Assembly: GCA_964531645.1 (NCBI GenBank)
Contig: CAZHEF010000001.1
Location: 248,001-312,000, forward strand
DNA: 64,000 nt
Source of the DNA: JBBIMS01 sp964531645
Lineage (GTDB): Bacteria > Acidobacteriota > Aminicenantia > JBFLYD01 > JBBIMS01
Direction: 5' to 3'
The position numbers and the translations under genes are program-made. The notes below the pieces were generated by a model. It searched no databases. It was not told the DNA's origin and saw only the letters and a list, made by a program, of their open reading frames with translations. This document shows positions 35,766 through 44,627 of this stretch, piece after piece; within the stretch, counting starts at the first letter, position 1; every line of letters begins with the position of its first letter.

Positions 35766-37515
35766 ATTTTTAATTCTAACGATAATATTTCTTTTGTTTT
35801 ATTCCTGTGCCCCAAAGATTGGAAAAATAGAAACAATACCTCCTGAAAAAAAAGCTGAAGAAATACCACTGGTTGACCTTACCATTACAAAAACGGAAGA
35901 AATAAAGAAGGAGCTCCCCGCTGAAGAGGGAAGGAGACAGATTGTAAAGGTAAAGGATGTAGACATAAAAGATCTCCTCCTTGCTCTGACAGCAGATACT
36001 GACATAAGTTTAATAATAGATCCTGATGTAAAGGGGATTATTCCAATTCTCGATGTTAAAGATATAACCCTCGGAAAATTACTTAATTATGTTCTCCCTC
36101 AGCTTGGTCTTGCCTATTCCTGGGATGGAAAGATTTTAAGGGTTTTTAAAGCCCGGCTTGAGACAAGAGTCTTCTATCTTAACTACATTGCAGTTGCAAG
36201 GGAGGGTGAAAGGAATGTATCTTACTCTACTCGCTCCACAGTTGGTGGAGGCGGAATGGGAGCAATGGGTGGAGTTGGAGGAGTAGGTGGCGTGTCCGGG
36301 GGAGTAACTGGAATGGGTGGATTTGCAGGAGGAGGTAGTGGAGCAGAAGCGCAAAGCACAACAAACATAAAAACAAAAACAGAGACAAACATATGGAATG
36401 ACCTTGTTTCAGGACTCGAAGCTATAGTTTTCGGAAAAAGTACAGGAGGAGCTGAAAAAGCAAAGGTTCCGGAATCATACTCCCGATCTGACGAAGAGGG
36501 AAGAAGACTTATAGTATCACCCCAGACCGGCGTCATAATGATTACAGATTATCCTAAAAAAATTAGTCAAGCTGCCCATTTCATTGAATCCCTTGAAGGT
36601 TCTTCCCAGAGACAGGTCTGGATTGAGGCAAAAATTCTTGAGGTTATTCTTGACCAGAAGCATCAGATGGGTGTAAACTGGAATGCGGTTTTGAATCCTG
36701 GGGAAAGATTTTTAGGGCTTCTTCCTTCTACTGATACTGTAATGTATCCGTCAACATCTTTGGATACAAGAAAACCGGTTAATCAGGATTTATCATCTTC
36801 CTATGGTAGTTTTCAGTATGGTGTTACAAACAATAAAATCGATTTTATTTTAGATGCCCTCTCAAGACAGGGACAGTTGAAAGTCTTGCTTTCTCCGAGA
36901 CTCTCTGCATTAAATAATGAAAAGGCTGTTATAAGAGTTGTAAGGGAGGAAGCATTTTTCAATCTTTATACTCTTACAACAATTGCACAGGCTGGAGCTG
37001 TAACTGCTCCCTCAATAAATCTTCAAATAGTTCCTGTTGGAATAATGATGGACATAATACCACAGATTTCACCAAGCGGTGAGATAACTCTCAGTATAAA
37101 CCCGGATATTTCAGAACTTGTGGAAATAAGAACATTTCAGTCTCAGGGTGCGATGGCTACCCAACCAGTAATCGATAGAAGAAGTATAGACACAGTTGCT
37201 AAGGTTAAGGATGGTCAGACAATAATAATTGCTGGAATTATAAAAGAGAGAAAGAAAGAAGAACTGAGAGGAGCACCTTTTCTAATGAAAATACCCTTCC
37301 TTGGAACTATGTTCAGAAGAACTGAGCAGAGTGTAGAAAGGTCTGAGCTTGTAATTTTAATAACCCCAACTCTTATGGTTGGTAAAAAGATTCAGGAGCT
37401 TTCTGATGAGGAAAGAAAAAGAGTTGAAGAAGCAGTAAAGCCATTCCATTTTGGTGATATAGAGCCTTGGAAAGAGGGCGTGAAAGGAGAATTGAAAAAG
37501 AAAAAGGATAACTGA
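35749..37515 (+). CDS. mshL: Outer-membrane secretin lipoprotein, MshL/PilQ type
   Basis: A 588-residue secretin. The signal peptide ends in a lipobox (LLFYSC), so the protein is probably lipidated. An N-terminal STN-like domain (VDIKDLLLALTADTDISLII) precedes a glycine-rich stretch of ~35 residues (36241-36350). The secretin domain contains VWIEAKILEVILDQKHQMGV, LLSPRLSALNNEKAVIRV, VKDGQTIIIAGIIKERK and VPFLG-like KIPFLGTMFRRTEQ. I start it at TTG 35749 because AAAGGAGG at 35736-35743 is ideally spaced for it; a frame 12 codons longer has no ribosome binding site. It forms the pilus exit pore. Confidence 0.92.
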   Translation: MKKIIKFLILTIIFLLFYSCAPKIGKIETIPPEKKAEEIPLVDLTITKTEEIKKELPAEEGRRQIVKVKDVDIKDLLLALTADTDISLIIDPDVKGIIPILDVKDITLGKLLNYVLPQLGLAYSWDGKILRVFKARLETRVFYLNYIAVAREGERNVSYSTRSTVGGGGMGAMGGVGGVGGVSGGVTGMGGFAGGGSGAEAQSTTNIKTKTETNIWNDLVSGLEAIVFGKSTGGAEKAKVPESYSRSDEEGRRLIVSPQTGVIMITDYPKKISQAAHFIESLEGSSQRQVWIEAKILEVILDQKHQMGVNWNAVLNPGERFLGLLPSTDTVMYPSTSLDTRKPVNQDLSSSYGSFQYGVTNNKIDFILDALSRQGQLKVLLSPRLSALNNEKAVIRVVREEAFFNLYTLTTIAQAGAVTAPSINLQIVPVGIMMDIIPQISPSGEITLSINPDISELVEIRTFQSQGAMATQPVIDRRSIDTVAKVKDGQTIIIAGIIKERKKEELRGAPFLMKIPFLGTMFRRTEQSVERSELVILITPTLMVGKKIQELSDEERKRVEEAVKPFHFGDIEPWKEGVKGELKKKKDN

Positions 37516-38429
37516 TGTACGAATCTTTTTACGGATTCAGGGATAATCCATTTTCTCTCACACCTGACCCTAAATACTTCTTTTTCAGTAAAGACCACGA
37601 GGAGGCTCTTTCTCACATAATCTTTGCCATAAATCAAGGGGAGGGTTTCATAGTCCTTGTTGGAGGTGTTGGGACTGGAAAAACTACGATTTCAAGGGTT
37701 TTAATGGAAAGACTTGGGAATTTTCTTTATACTTCCCTGATTTTGAATCCTTTTCTAACAGAAGTAGAACTTCTTAGTTCAATACTTTGGGACTTCCATC
37801 TCATTCCTTCAGGACATACCAAAAAGGAATTAATAGACCAGCTGAACAAATTCCTTCTGGAAGAGGTTGCCCCCTCTGGAAAGAGGGCTCTTGTAATAAT
37901 TGACGAAGCCCAGAACCTGAGCATGGAAGTTATGGAGCAGATAAGACTTCTGTCAAACCTTGAAACAGACAAAGAGAAGCTTCTTCAAATACTCCTCATT
38001 GGTCAGGAGGAGCTTGTAAAAAAACTTTCAAATCCCTTCCTCAGACAGCTTAACGGAAGAATCACAACAAGATATTTTCTTTCACCTCTTAAGAAAAAGG
38101 AGCTGAGGGAATATATGGAGCACAGGTTAAAAGTTGCATCTCCTAAGGTTAATGTTAAATTTACAAAAGGCGCTATTAAAGAAGTTTATAAGTTTTCGAA
38201 AGGTATTCCTCGTTTAATCAATATGATATGCGATAGAGCATTGCTTGCTGGTTTTGTAAAAAGTTCAACAACAATTGACAGAGGAATGGTTATAAAGGCA
38301 AGAAGGAGCCTTGTTGGAGAGAAGGAAAAGGAGTTTGAAAGAATTATTAACAGGAAAAAAGGTTTGAAAAAACTCCTTTCCTTTTTCAAGAGAAAATCAG
38401 TCTTAGATTTTAATCTTTCACGAAGATGA
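37515..38429 (+). CDS. mshM: AAA ATPase of the MshM/ExeA (GspA) family
   Basis: A 304-residue ATPase beginning with the typical MYESFYGFRDNPFSLTPDPK. Walker A is GGVGTGKTT (about 54-62), Walker B is ALVIIDEAQNLS, and a sensor/arginine-rich C-terminal region follows (FSKGIPRLINMICDRALLAG). ExeA/GspA and MshM help secretins assemble or insert through the peptidoglycan; the peptidoglycan-binding extension of ExeA is absent here. Stop and start codons interlock with both neighbours (1 bp and 4 bp). Confidence 0.88.
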   Translation: MYESFYGFRDNPFSLTPDPKYFFFSKDHEEALSHIIFAINQGEGFIVLVGGVGTGKTTISRVLMERLGNFLYTSLILNPFLTEVELLSSILWDFHLIPSGHTKKELIDQLNKFLLEEVAPSGKRALVIIDEAQNLSMEVMEQIRLLSNLETDKEKLLQILLIGQEELVKKLSNPFLRQLNGRITTRYFLSPLKKKELREYMEHRLKVASPKVNVKFTKGAIKEVYKFSKGIPRLINMICDRALLAGFVKSSTTIDRGMVIKARRSLVGEKEKEFERIINRKKGLKKLLSFFKRKSVLDFNLSRR

Positions 38430-39550
38430 GTCTAATTTCTGATGCTTTGAAGGAAGCCCAGAGAAAGAGAGGAGAGAAAAGAGAAAGCCCTCCCTCACTC
38501 CCCACTTCTTCACTACCAGAAAGAAAAAGGAAGAGGCAAAGACCTTTTTTAGGTCTGACAGTTTTTGCTGGCATCCTCCTTGCATTCTTGGTATTTTTCT
38601 ATTTTCAAATGGATAAAATATTAAAAATCAGAAACAGAAATATTGTAAAGCCTGCAACTTCCCGGATAGAAATGGAGGAGTCAAAACCTCCGATGGTAGG
38701 GACAAAAACGGAGAGTATTGAAATCAAAAAAGAAACTACTGAAAACTTGGTTCAAACAAATACACTGCCTGAAAACCAGAAAAGTGAGCCAAAAGAAAAA
38801 ACAAGCTTTTCCCTGCAACCTATTCCTGAGATACCTCCTCCACATCTAAAGCAGAAAAATGAGAAAAAGGAAATAATACCCCAAAAAATCCATGAAGAAA
38901 TTCCTGCTATGGGAGAGGAGAAGGAGGTCGGACAGATTGAAATAATCAGGTCTTCAACTTCATCAGAAAAATCCGAAATGGAAGAGAAATTCTTGGAGAT
39001 TGAAAGGGCTGAGAAAAATAATGACTGGGGAAAAGCTTGTTCACTTTGGGAAAAAATAATAGAAAAAAATGAGAAGAAAGAATATTTCCTGAATGCGGGG
39101 GTAGCATATAAAAATACAGGAAATTGGAATAGGGCGGAAGAGCTATTCCTTAAAGCCCTCGCTCTTGACCCCCGTTATCTCTCTGCCTTGAACAATCTTG
39201 GAGTCCTTTATCTTGAAAAAAAAGATTATGATAAAGCCATTGAATATCTTGGGAATGCTCTAAGAATATCCCCCGAAGATTCGGAAATTTATGTTAACAT
39301 TGGAATTGCTTTTTTTAAAAAGAATGAATTTCAGAAAGCTGTTGCCTGTTTTGACGAAACATTAAAGCTAAACAGTAAGCTTTATCAACCCTATTATTAT
39401 CTCGGAATCATTTATCTTAATCAAAGGGATAGGGAAAAAGCTTTATTTAATTTTATTAAGCTACTTGAAATAGCCCCGGAAGATTTCTCTCCTGAATTGA
39501 GAAAATGGGTAAAGGAAAAAATAGATATATTGAGAATTCCCAATCCTTGA
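38426..39550 (+). CDS. TPR protein of the MshN/GspB type
   Basis: A 374-residue bitopic protein. The start MSLISDALKEAQRKRGEK resembles the cytoplasmic leader of GspB/ExeB-like partners of ExeA. A membrane helix follows at about 43-62 (GLTVFAGILLAFLVFFYFQM), then a ~110-residue Pro/Glu/Lys-rich periplasmic linker and three to four TPR repeats (residues ~195-360; for example LYLEKKDYDKAIEYLGNAL and YYLGIIYLNQRDREKALFN). Pairing with the MshM-type ATPase supports an MshN-like role in secretin or pilus assembly. It closes the operon. Its stop codon lies inside the -35 box of the next promoter. Confidence 0.75.
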   Translation: MSLISDALKEAQRKRGEKRESPPSLPTSSLPERKRKRQRPFLGLTVFAGILLAFLVFFYFQMDKILKIRNRNIVKPATSRIEMEESKPPMVGTKTESIEIKKETTENLVQTNTLPENQKSEPKEKTSFSLQPIPEIPPPHLKQKNEKKEIIPQKIHEEIPAMGEEKEVGQIEIIRSSTSSEKSEMEEKFLEIERAEKNNDWGKACSLWEKIIEKNEKKEYFLNAGVAYKNTGNWNRAEELFLKALALDPRYLSALNNLGVLYLEKKDYDKAIEYLGNALRISPEDSEIYVNIGIAFFKKNEFQKAVACFDETLKLNSKLYQPYYYLGIIYLNQRDREKALFNFIKLLEIAPEDFSPELRKWVKEKIDILRIPNP

Positions 39551-39575
39551 CAAAAAATCTTTTAAAAGCTAAAAT
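39547..39575 (+). promoter_or_regulatory. Promoter of the glycosyltransferase gene, predicted leaderless
   Basis: A perfect TTGACA (39547-39552) and TAAAAT (39570-39575) are separated by 17 bp. The predicted start at 39581-39583 coincides with the ATG at 39581, and no Shine-Dalgarno is present. The -35 box contains the stop codon of the preceding TPR gene. Confidence 0.65.
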
Positions 39576-39580
39576 TTTTG

Positions 39581-41101
39581 ATGATTCCTATTTTAAAAAT
39601 AGTAATATTAACTTTATATTTCTTACTTCTTCTGATCCTCTCACTCTACGGGATTCACCGATATATTTTGTTATACCTCTTTTTTAAGTATAAAAACAGG
39701 ATAAGCTGTCCCAGAGCTTATTTCCGTGGAGAAGACCTTCCTAAGGTAACGGTTCAGCTACCTATTTACAATGAGGTATATGTTGTTGGAAGACTTATAG
39801 ATGCTGTTTGCAGGCTTGATTACCCGAAAGAGAAACTGGAAATTCAGGTTCTTGATGACTCCACGGACGAGACAAAAGATATTGCAATGGCTCAGGTGGA
39901 GAAGTATAAGAATCTTGGCTTCAACATCAAATATTTTCACAGGGATTCAAGAAAAGGATTCAAAGCGGGTGCTCTCCAGGAAGGTCTTTTAAAGGTAGAG
40001 GGTGATTTTGTAGCCATATTTGATGCAGACTTTATACCAAATCCTGATTTTCTGAAAAGAACCATTCACTATTTCACTGATGAATCCATTGCTCTCGTGC
40101 AGGCAAGATGGGGTCATATCAATCGAGAGTTCTCTTTCCTCACCATGGTTCAGTCCATACTCCTCGATGGGCATTTTATTGTAGAGCATGTGGCAAGGAA
40201 CAGGTCGGGAAGATTCTTTAACTTTAATGGGACAGCTGGAATATGGAGAAAGGTTGCAATATTCCAGGCGGGGGGTTGGGATGGTTCAACTCTTGCAGAG
40301 GATTTAGACCTGAGTTACAGGGCTCAACTCCTTGGCTGGAAATTCGTTTATTTGCCCGATTTCTCGGTCCCGGCTGAATTGCCTGTTGATATAAATGGTT
40401 TTAAAAACCAACAGCACAGATGGGCAAAGGGCTCTGTGCAGGCGGCAATGAAGCTTCTTCCAAAAATAGTGAAGGCAAAAATCCCTTTAAAAATAAAAAT
40501 AGAAGCTTTCTTCCATTTAACGGGAAACTTTACATTCCCCCTTATGATTCCACTTTCTCTTCTTGTTTTCCCAACAGTTATAATTAGAAAAGGACTTGGA
40601 TTATACGATATGGTTATTGTTGACCTACCCCTTTTCTTATTCGCTACAGGTTCCTTTGCTTTATTCTATGCTCTTGCCCAGAAGGAACTTTATGCAGACT
40701 GGGACAGAAATATAAAATACATCCCTTTTGTCCTCTCTCTTGGGGTTGGACTTTCCATAAACAATACAATAGCTGTTCTTGAGGCTTTGAAGGGGAAAAA
40801 ATCTGAATTTGTCAGAACTCCAAAATTTGGAATAGAAGGAAAGAATCAATCCTGGGTGGGGAAAAGATACAGAGGGAATCGAAGTTATATTCCTTATCTT
40901 GAACTTGCAATGACAATATACTTTGTGATGGTAATTATGGGCGCTTTTATTACTGAAATTTATATGACGATTCCTTTCCTCCTTATTTTCTTCTTTGGCT
41001 ATGTTTATCTTACTTATCTCTCATTCTTCCAGCATAAAAAACCCCTTGAAATTTATCCTCTCGAACCTCATAAAGCGAAGAGTTTTATACCCAGAAAGTA
41101 G
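39581..41101 (+). CDS. Processive family 2 glycosyltransferase (cellulose synthase-like), membrane protein
   Basis: A 506-residue inner-membrane enzyme. One N-terminal helix (IVILTLYFLLLLILSLYGI) precedes a GT-A domain with the D,D,D,QxxRW set: DDSTDE (about 92), DADF (about 147), EDLDLS (about 240) and QQHRW (about 277). Four or more C-terminal helices follow. The QQHRWAKGS motif and layout match cellulose-synthase-like and mannan-synthase-like enzymes that make and extrude beta-linked polymers; ceramide-type transferases are another option. No BcsB, PilZ domain or other export partner is adjacent, so product and export route are unknown. ATG 39581 is preferred to TTG 39578. Confidence 0.88.
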   Translation: MIPILKIVILTLYFLLLLILSLYGIHRYILLYLFFKYKNRISCPRAYFRGEDLPKVTVQLPIYNEVYVVGRLIDAVCRLDYPKEKLEIQVLDDSTDETKDIAMAQVEKYKNLGFNIKYFHRDSRKGFKAGALQEGLLKVEGDFVAIFDADFIPNPDFLKRTIHYFTDESIALVQARWGHINREFSFLTMVQSILLDGHFIVEHVARNRSGRFFNFNGTAGIWRKVAIFQAGGWDGSTLAEDLDLSYRAQLLGWKFVYLPDFSVPAELPVDINGFKNQQHRWAKGSVQAAMKLLPKIVKAKIPLKIKIEAFFHLTGNFTFPLMIPLSLLVFPTVIIRKGLGLYDMVIVDLPLFLFATGSFALFYALAQKELYADWDRNIKYIPFVLSLGVGLSINNTIAVLEALKGKKSEFVRTPKFGIEGKNQSWVGKRYRGNRSYIPYLELAMTIYFVMVIMGAFITEIYMTIPFLLIFFFGYVYLTYLSFFQHKKPLEIYPLEPHKAKSFIPRK

Positions 41102-41120
41102 TTTTGAAACCCCAAACTTC

Positions 41121-43427
41121 TTAATGTGTAATCATAAGTATTCTTTTACCATCAGGTATTTCTTCCATTTTTCTGTAATCTCCTGAGACATAAAGTTTTA
41201 TCTGGTCATCATAGTTTTTGCTTAAAAAATTGCCACTCTGTCCCGACGAATTTACCATAATTGACCTTGAGAAGTCAGAGAAATCGATGATCATCCTGAA
41301 AGCAGATGAGCCAGTTACTCTGAAGTCTTTCCCCCTGTAAAATCCTGCAAAATGCACACATCCCCTTCCTCCCTTCATAAAATATGGGCCACGATTGAAA
41401 ATATATTTCAAAAATGGGATTGAGCCAAAAGGATGGTTGTAATAAATCAGATGTGTTTCTTCCCAATCAATTTTCTCCCTTCCTTTGTAATCCTCTTTAT
41501 ACTTCTCGTAAGTATCAACAAGACTTTTCTCCACAATCTCTTTAAAACTTTCTTTCTTTTCAGTTCTCAAATCATCAATCCAGCAATAAAAATTTTCATC
41601 TTCACTACCATCAGGATAATTCATTATTCTATATGTCCAGCTTGTAGATACAAGTCTTCTTCCATTTACGTCTTTGAAATTGTCCTCAAAAATATTCTTT
41701 GCAAGGAAATATTCGAAATTATAGAAAAGATAAGGAGCAAACCCACCGTCAATTTTAAAATCCCAATCCTTAAAATACTTCATAACAAAATTAGCCTTTT
41801 CAGATTTGAAATTAATTTTTTTAATTTTTTTTATTATAAATTCTGCTCCCTTATGTAAAGTGTCTGTCTGGATTCTTTTCATGTCTTCAAGGGTCAATTT
41901 CTTTTTGCTTTTTACAAGCTCTTCAATTCTGTCTGCTCTGAAAAATGGTCCCCAGCTTTTCGAAAAAATTGGTATCTCATTTTCGGGTAGAACAGGATTA
42001 TTGGCAGTGACTATAAATCCTCTTTCCGGATTTATAAGATATAGTTTTTTATCTTCCTCCCAGAAACCTTTCCATAGATCTTCATCTCCTTGACTAGGAA
42101 GAGGCAAAGAGCCATCTCCTTTACTCCTTATCGGGATAAGACCTGCTGGAAAATAACCTATATTACCTTCTCTATCTGCAAAAACAATGTTCTGGGCTGG
42201 AGAGGAAAATTTTTTCAGAGCTGAAAGAAACTCCTCATAGTTTCTTGAGAGATTCATTTCAAAAAATGCCTCTATTGTTTTTGAAGGATAATCTGTAACA
42301 GTCTGAATTCCCAGATAAAGTTCTCCAAATTTTCTTACTCTTCCAAAATCTGTTAGTTTAACATCCTTTGTGACCTCTCCGATCCCCTTTACCTTTATAA
42401 TTTTTTTCAAAACTTTAAACTCCTTCCACTTTCCGTTCCATAAATACTGATTTCCATTTTCAGGGTTAATTTTGAGAATATAATAATCAATAACATCAGA
42501 CTCTATATTGGTAAAACCCCAACCGATATTTTTGTTTCTTCCAATTATAATAAATGGTGTTCCTGGCAAAGTGTTACCGCAAAGTTCAATTTCTCCACTC
42601 CTTGCATAAATCTGGTAAAAATAGGATGGGAATCTGAGGTCAAGATGGGGGTCGTTGGCAAGATATGGAAAACCTGTATCAGTAAGATTTCCTGAAATTA
42701 CCCAGTTGTTACTTCCTATCCCTTCCATAGAAATCGAGGAGAGTTCTTCACCAAAGATTTTTTCTTTTAAATTATTATATTCCTCTTCCTTGACAATGCT
42801 TGTGCTGAAGTTTCCATAAATTAATTTTTTTGCTTTCTCAAAGCCAAGAGCATTTACAATTTGATAATTATAAAGCTCAGAACCATCCCTGCAGAGAATA
42901 TTTTCCATTACCTTTAAAATGCATAGGGAGTCCTTTTCGCTCCATTTCTCAGGTTTATAATTCAAAATCTTAAACTCGATGGGAAGATTCTGAGTCTCAA
43001 TAAAATAATTAATCCCCTCTGAATAATGCTCAATTAGCTCTTTTATTTTTGGGTTAATTATATCCATTTCCCTTTTAATGTATTCCTCCACAAGTATTTC
43101 TTTCTGACTGATGTCTGAGTCAAGAGTTATCTTACCAAATATCTCCGACAATCTTCCCTGAGCCATTCTTCTGATCAGCTCCATCTGATAGAGTCTGTCC
43201 TGGGCATGGACAAATCCAATGGCAAAGAAAAGGTCTTCAATGTTTTCTGCTCTTATAAAAGGGACTCCCCATCTGTTCCTTTCAATCTCAATCCTATTTT
43301 GAACTTTATCTGTCTTCAAAATCCCCTTAGTCTTTGGAAGAATGGAACGAAGCCAAAGGAAAAGGGAAAAGGAGAAAACTATAATAATTAAGAATAAAAC
43401 CATTAAAGCTTTTTTCAATAATTTCAT
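41121..43427 (-). CDS. Penicillin acylase family (S45) amidase, membrane-anchored
   Basis: A 768-residue Ntn-hydrolase precursor. An N-terminal hydrophobic helix (ALMVLFLIIIVFSFSLFLWL) exports or anchors it. The alpha-chain region has the family's RNRWGVPFIRAENIEDLFFA and HAQDRLYQMELIRR. The catalytic N-terminal Ser of the beta chain is in GIGSNNWVISG near residue 238, after which NDPHLDLRFPS and the oxyanion-type Asn (TANNPV) follow. The family hydrolyses acyl-amides, including penicillins, acyl-homoserine lactones and acylated peptides; the substrate cannot be decided. AAGGAG lies upstream. It converges on the glycosyltransferase, stop codons 19 bp apart. Confidence 0.92.
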   Translation of the reverse strand: MKLLKKALMVLFLIIIVFSFSLFLWLRSILPKTKGILKTDKVQNRIEIERNRWGVPFIRAENIEDLFFAIGFVHAQDRLYQMELIRRMAQGRLSEIFGKITLDSDISQKEILVEEYIKREMDIINPKIKELIEHYSEGINYFIETQNLPIEFKILNYKPEKWSEKDSLCILKVMENILCRDGSELYNYQIVNALGFEKAKKLIYGNFSTSIVKEEEYNNLKEKIFGEELSSISMEGIGSNNWVISGNLTDTGFPYLANDPHLDLRFPSYFYQIYARSGEIELCGNTLPGTPFIIIGRNKNIGWGFTNIESDVIDYYILKINPENGNQYLWNGKWKEFKVLKKIIKVKGIGEVTKDVKLTDFGRVRKFGELYLGIQTVTDYPSKTIEAFFEMNLSRNYEEFLSALKKFSSPAQNIVFADREGNIGYFPAGLIPIRSKGDGSLPLPSQGDEDLWKGFWEEDKKLYLINPERGFIVTANNPVLPENEIPIFSKSWGPFFRADRIEELVKSKKKLTLEDMKRIQTDTLHKGAEFIIKKIKKINFKSEKANFVMKYFKDWDFKIDGGFAPYLFYNFEYFLAKNIFEDNFKDVNGRRLVSTSWTYRIMNYPDGSEDENFYCWIDDLRTEKKESFKEIVEKSLVDTYEKYKEDYKGREKIDWEETHLIYYNHPFGSIPFLKYIFNRGPYFMKGGRGCVHFAGFYRGKDFRVTGSSAFRMIIDFSDFSRSIMVNSSGQSGNFLSKNYDDQIKLYVSGDYRKMEEIPDGKRILMITH

Positions 43428-43457
43428 CTTTCACTCCTTTCCTTAGCTTTAAACTAA

Positions 43458-43486
43458 ATTTTAATTTTGGAGAATCTTATTTGCAA
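43458..43486 (-). promoter_or_regulatory. Candidate promoter of the penicillin acylase gene
   Basis: On the minus strand TTGCAA (43486-43481) and TAAAAT (43463-43458) are separated by 17 bp. Predicted transcription starts near 43451, leaving a ~24-nt leader with the AAGGAG ribosome binding site. It is back to back with the + strand promoter at 43502-43530. Confidence 0.55.
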
Positions 43487-43501
43487 ACTCGTAATGAAAA
43501 T

Positions 43502-43530
43502 TTGACATTGGTTTTTTAGGATAGTATAAA
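43502..43530 (+). promoter_or_regulatory. Promoter upstream of the decayed HEPN-like gene
   Basis: TTGACA (43502-43507) and TATAAA (43525-43530) are separated by 17 bp. It points at the pseudogene start (43612), about 75 nt downstream of the predicted transcription start. The promoter looks intact although the gene it serves is broken. Confidence 0.6.
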
Positions 43531-43611
43531 AAAATAGGTTATGATGTCTGTCAACAAAAATTCATTAACAGCCTTTTTCCCCTTAATGTAAGGAGCATAT
43601 AAATAAAGGCT

Positions 43612-44276
43612 ATGCAAGAGTTATGCGAGCGCATAGACGCATTACTTAGCAAGAGCGAGCAGGTCTTGTCTACACAAAAGCCTCCTCCGCCGAACGTGAT
43701 CAGCGCCCCCACCGTTGACCATGGCGCTTTTGTTGAATGGCAGACTCAATCCCTTTCTTTTCTCACTTCGCTTCTTCCTAAATAACATCCATATATTGAG
43801 CAATTTCGCTCTAAAGCGAAAGCAAGATTTTCTCCTCATATAGAAGCCGGATTAGGAATACTCCACACTCTTCGAGAAGATATTGTTAGTGGGTGCTTAA
43901 GCAAGTTTACAACCCTTGTTCAGGCCGATGTATTCAATGACTTTTTGGAAATGGCTCAGCATTTATTGGAAAGTTAATACAAAGACGCTGCCACCCTGCT
44001 TATTGGTGCTGTTTTGGACAAGGTTTGAGACGGATCGCAATGGCTAGGGATATCACAGTCAAAAGTAAAGATGATATGGGTTCTTTGAATCAAAGGTACG
44101 CCGACGCGGGTATTTACAGTAAACTGATGCAAAAGAAGATACAGGTCTGGAATGACATACGTAATAATGTTGCCCATGGTTGTTTCGACCAGTATACCAG
44201 AGAAGACATAACTAAGATGCTGTCGGAAGTTTGTGACTTTCTCGCTTCATTTCTAAATGATTATTTCCCAGTATAA
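43612..44276 (+). pseudogene. Decayed HEPN-like protein gene (two nonsense codons and a frameshift)
   Basis: From ATG 43612 one frame reads MQELCERIDALLSKSEQVLS and on to LLPK, where TAA (43783-43785) interrupts it at codon 58. The same frame resumes (IEAGLGILHTLREDIVSG, FNDFLEMAQHLLES) to a second TAA at 43975-43977, then YKDAATLLIGAVLDK. Near 44010-44025 a shift is needed to join the intact end (44025-44276): GLRRIAMARDITVKSKDD, KIQVWNDIRNNVAHG and the end DFLASFLNDYFPV. The RNNVAH segment fits the Rx4-6H motif of HEPN domains, common in toxin and defence RNases. The first ~150 bp is visibly richer in GC than its surroundings, hinting at transfer. Confidence 0.8.
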
Positions 44277-44463
44277 TTTGAATATAAACAAAGGTTAAGC
44301 TACAAATTTTTTACAAAAAAAATGATAACGAGTAAGTTTTTTCCAAATAATTATTTATGCCTCCCTTAATTTTTAGCAATTCTTCGGTGGAGGATAAATT
44401 TAAATTTTGAAGAAAAGATTTTTTGAATGCTCAAGGAAGGAGTAAATGAGGGGTTTCCCAAAT

Positions 44464-44491
44464 TTGAAAGTGTATTTTTTGATAGTATAAT
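44464..44491 (+). promoter_or_regulatory. Candidate promoter in the decayed region
   Basis: TTGAAA (44464-44469) and a perfect TATAAT (44486-44491) are spaced by 16 bp. It lies 137 bp before the degenerate reading frame at 44628. Its GATAGTATAA core also occurs in the promoter at 43502-43530. Confidence 0.5.
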
Positions 44492-44627
44492 TTTTTTGTA
44501 ATTTTGGAAAAACTAAACCAAAAGAGGGAATAAATTAAAAAAATGGCTGTTAGGTATTGGTAGCGTAAAATTTATGAAAGATGTAGCCTCCATATTTGAA
44601 AATAAATTTTTGAAAGGAGGACACGCC

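Noticed and set aside
36222..36536. Proline-rich minus-strand open frame (about 100 residues)
   Set aside because: It is the antisense of the secretin's glycine-rich insert; proline codons are simply reversed glycine codons.
43642..44177. Two minus-strand open frames of 65-67 codons
   Set aside because: They are antisense to the HEPN-like pseudogene, whose sense strand gives clear protein-like segments.
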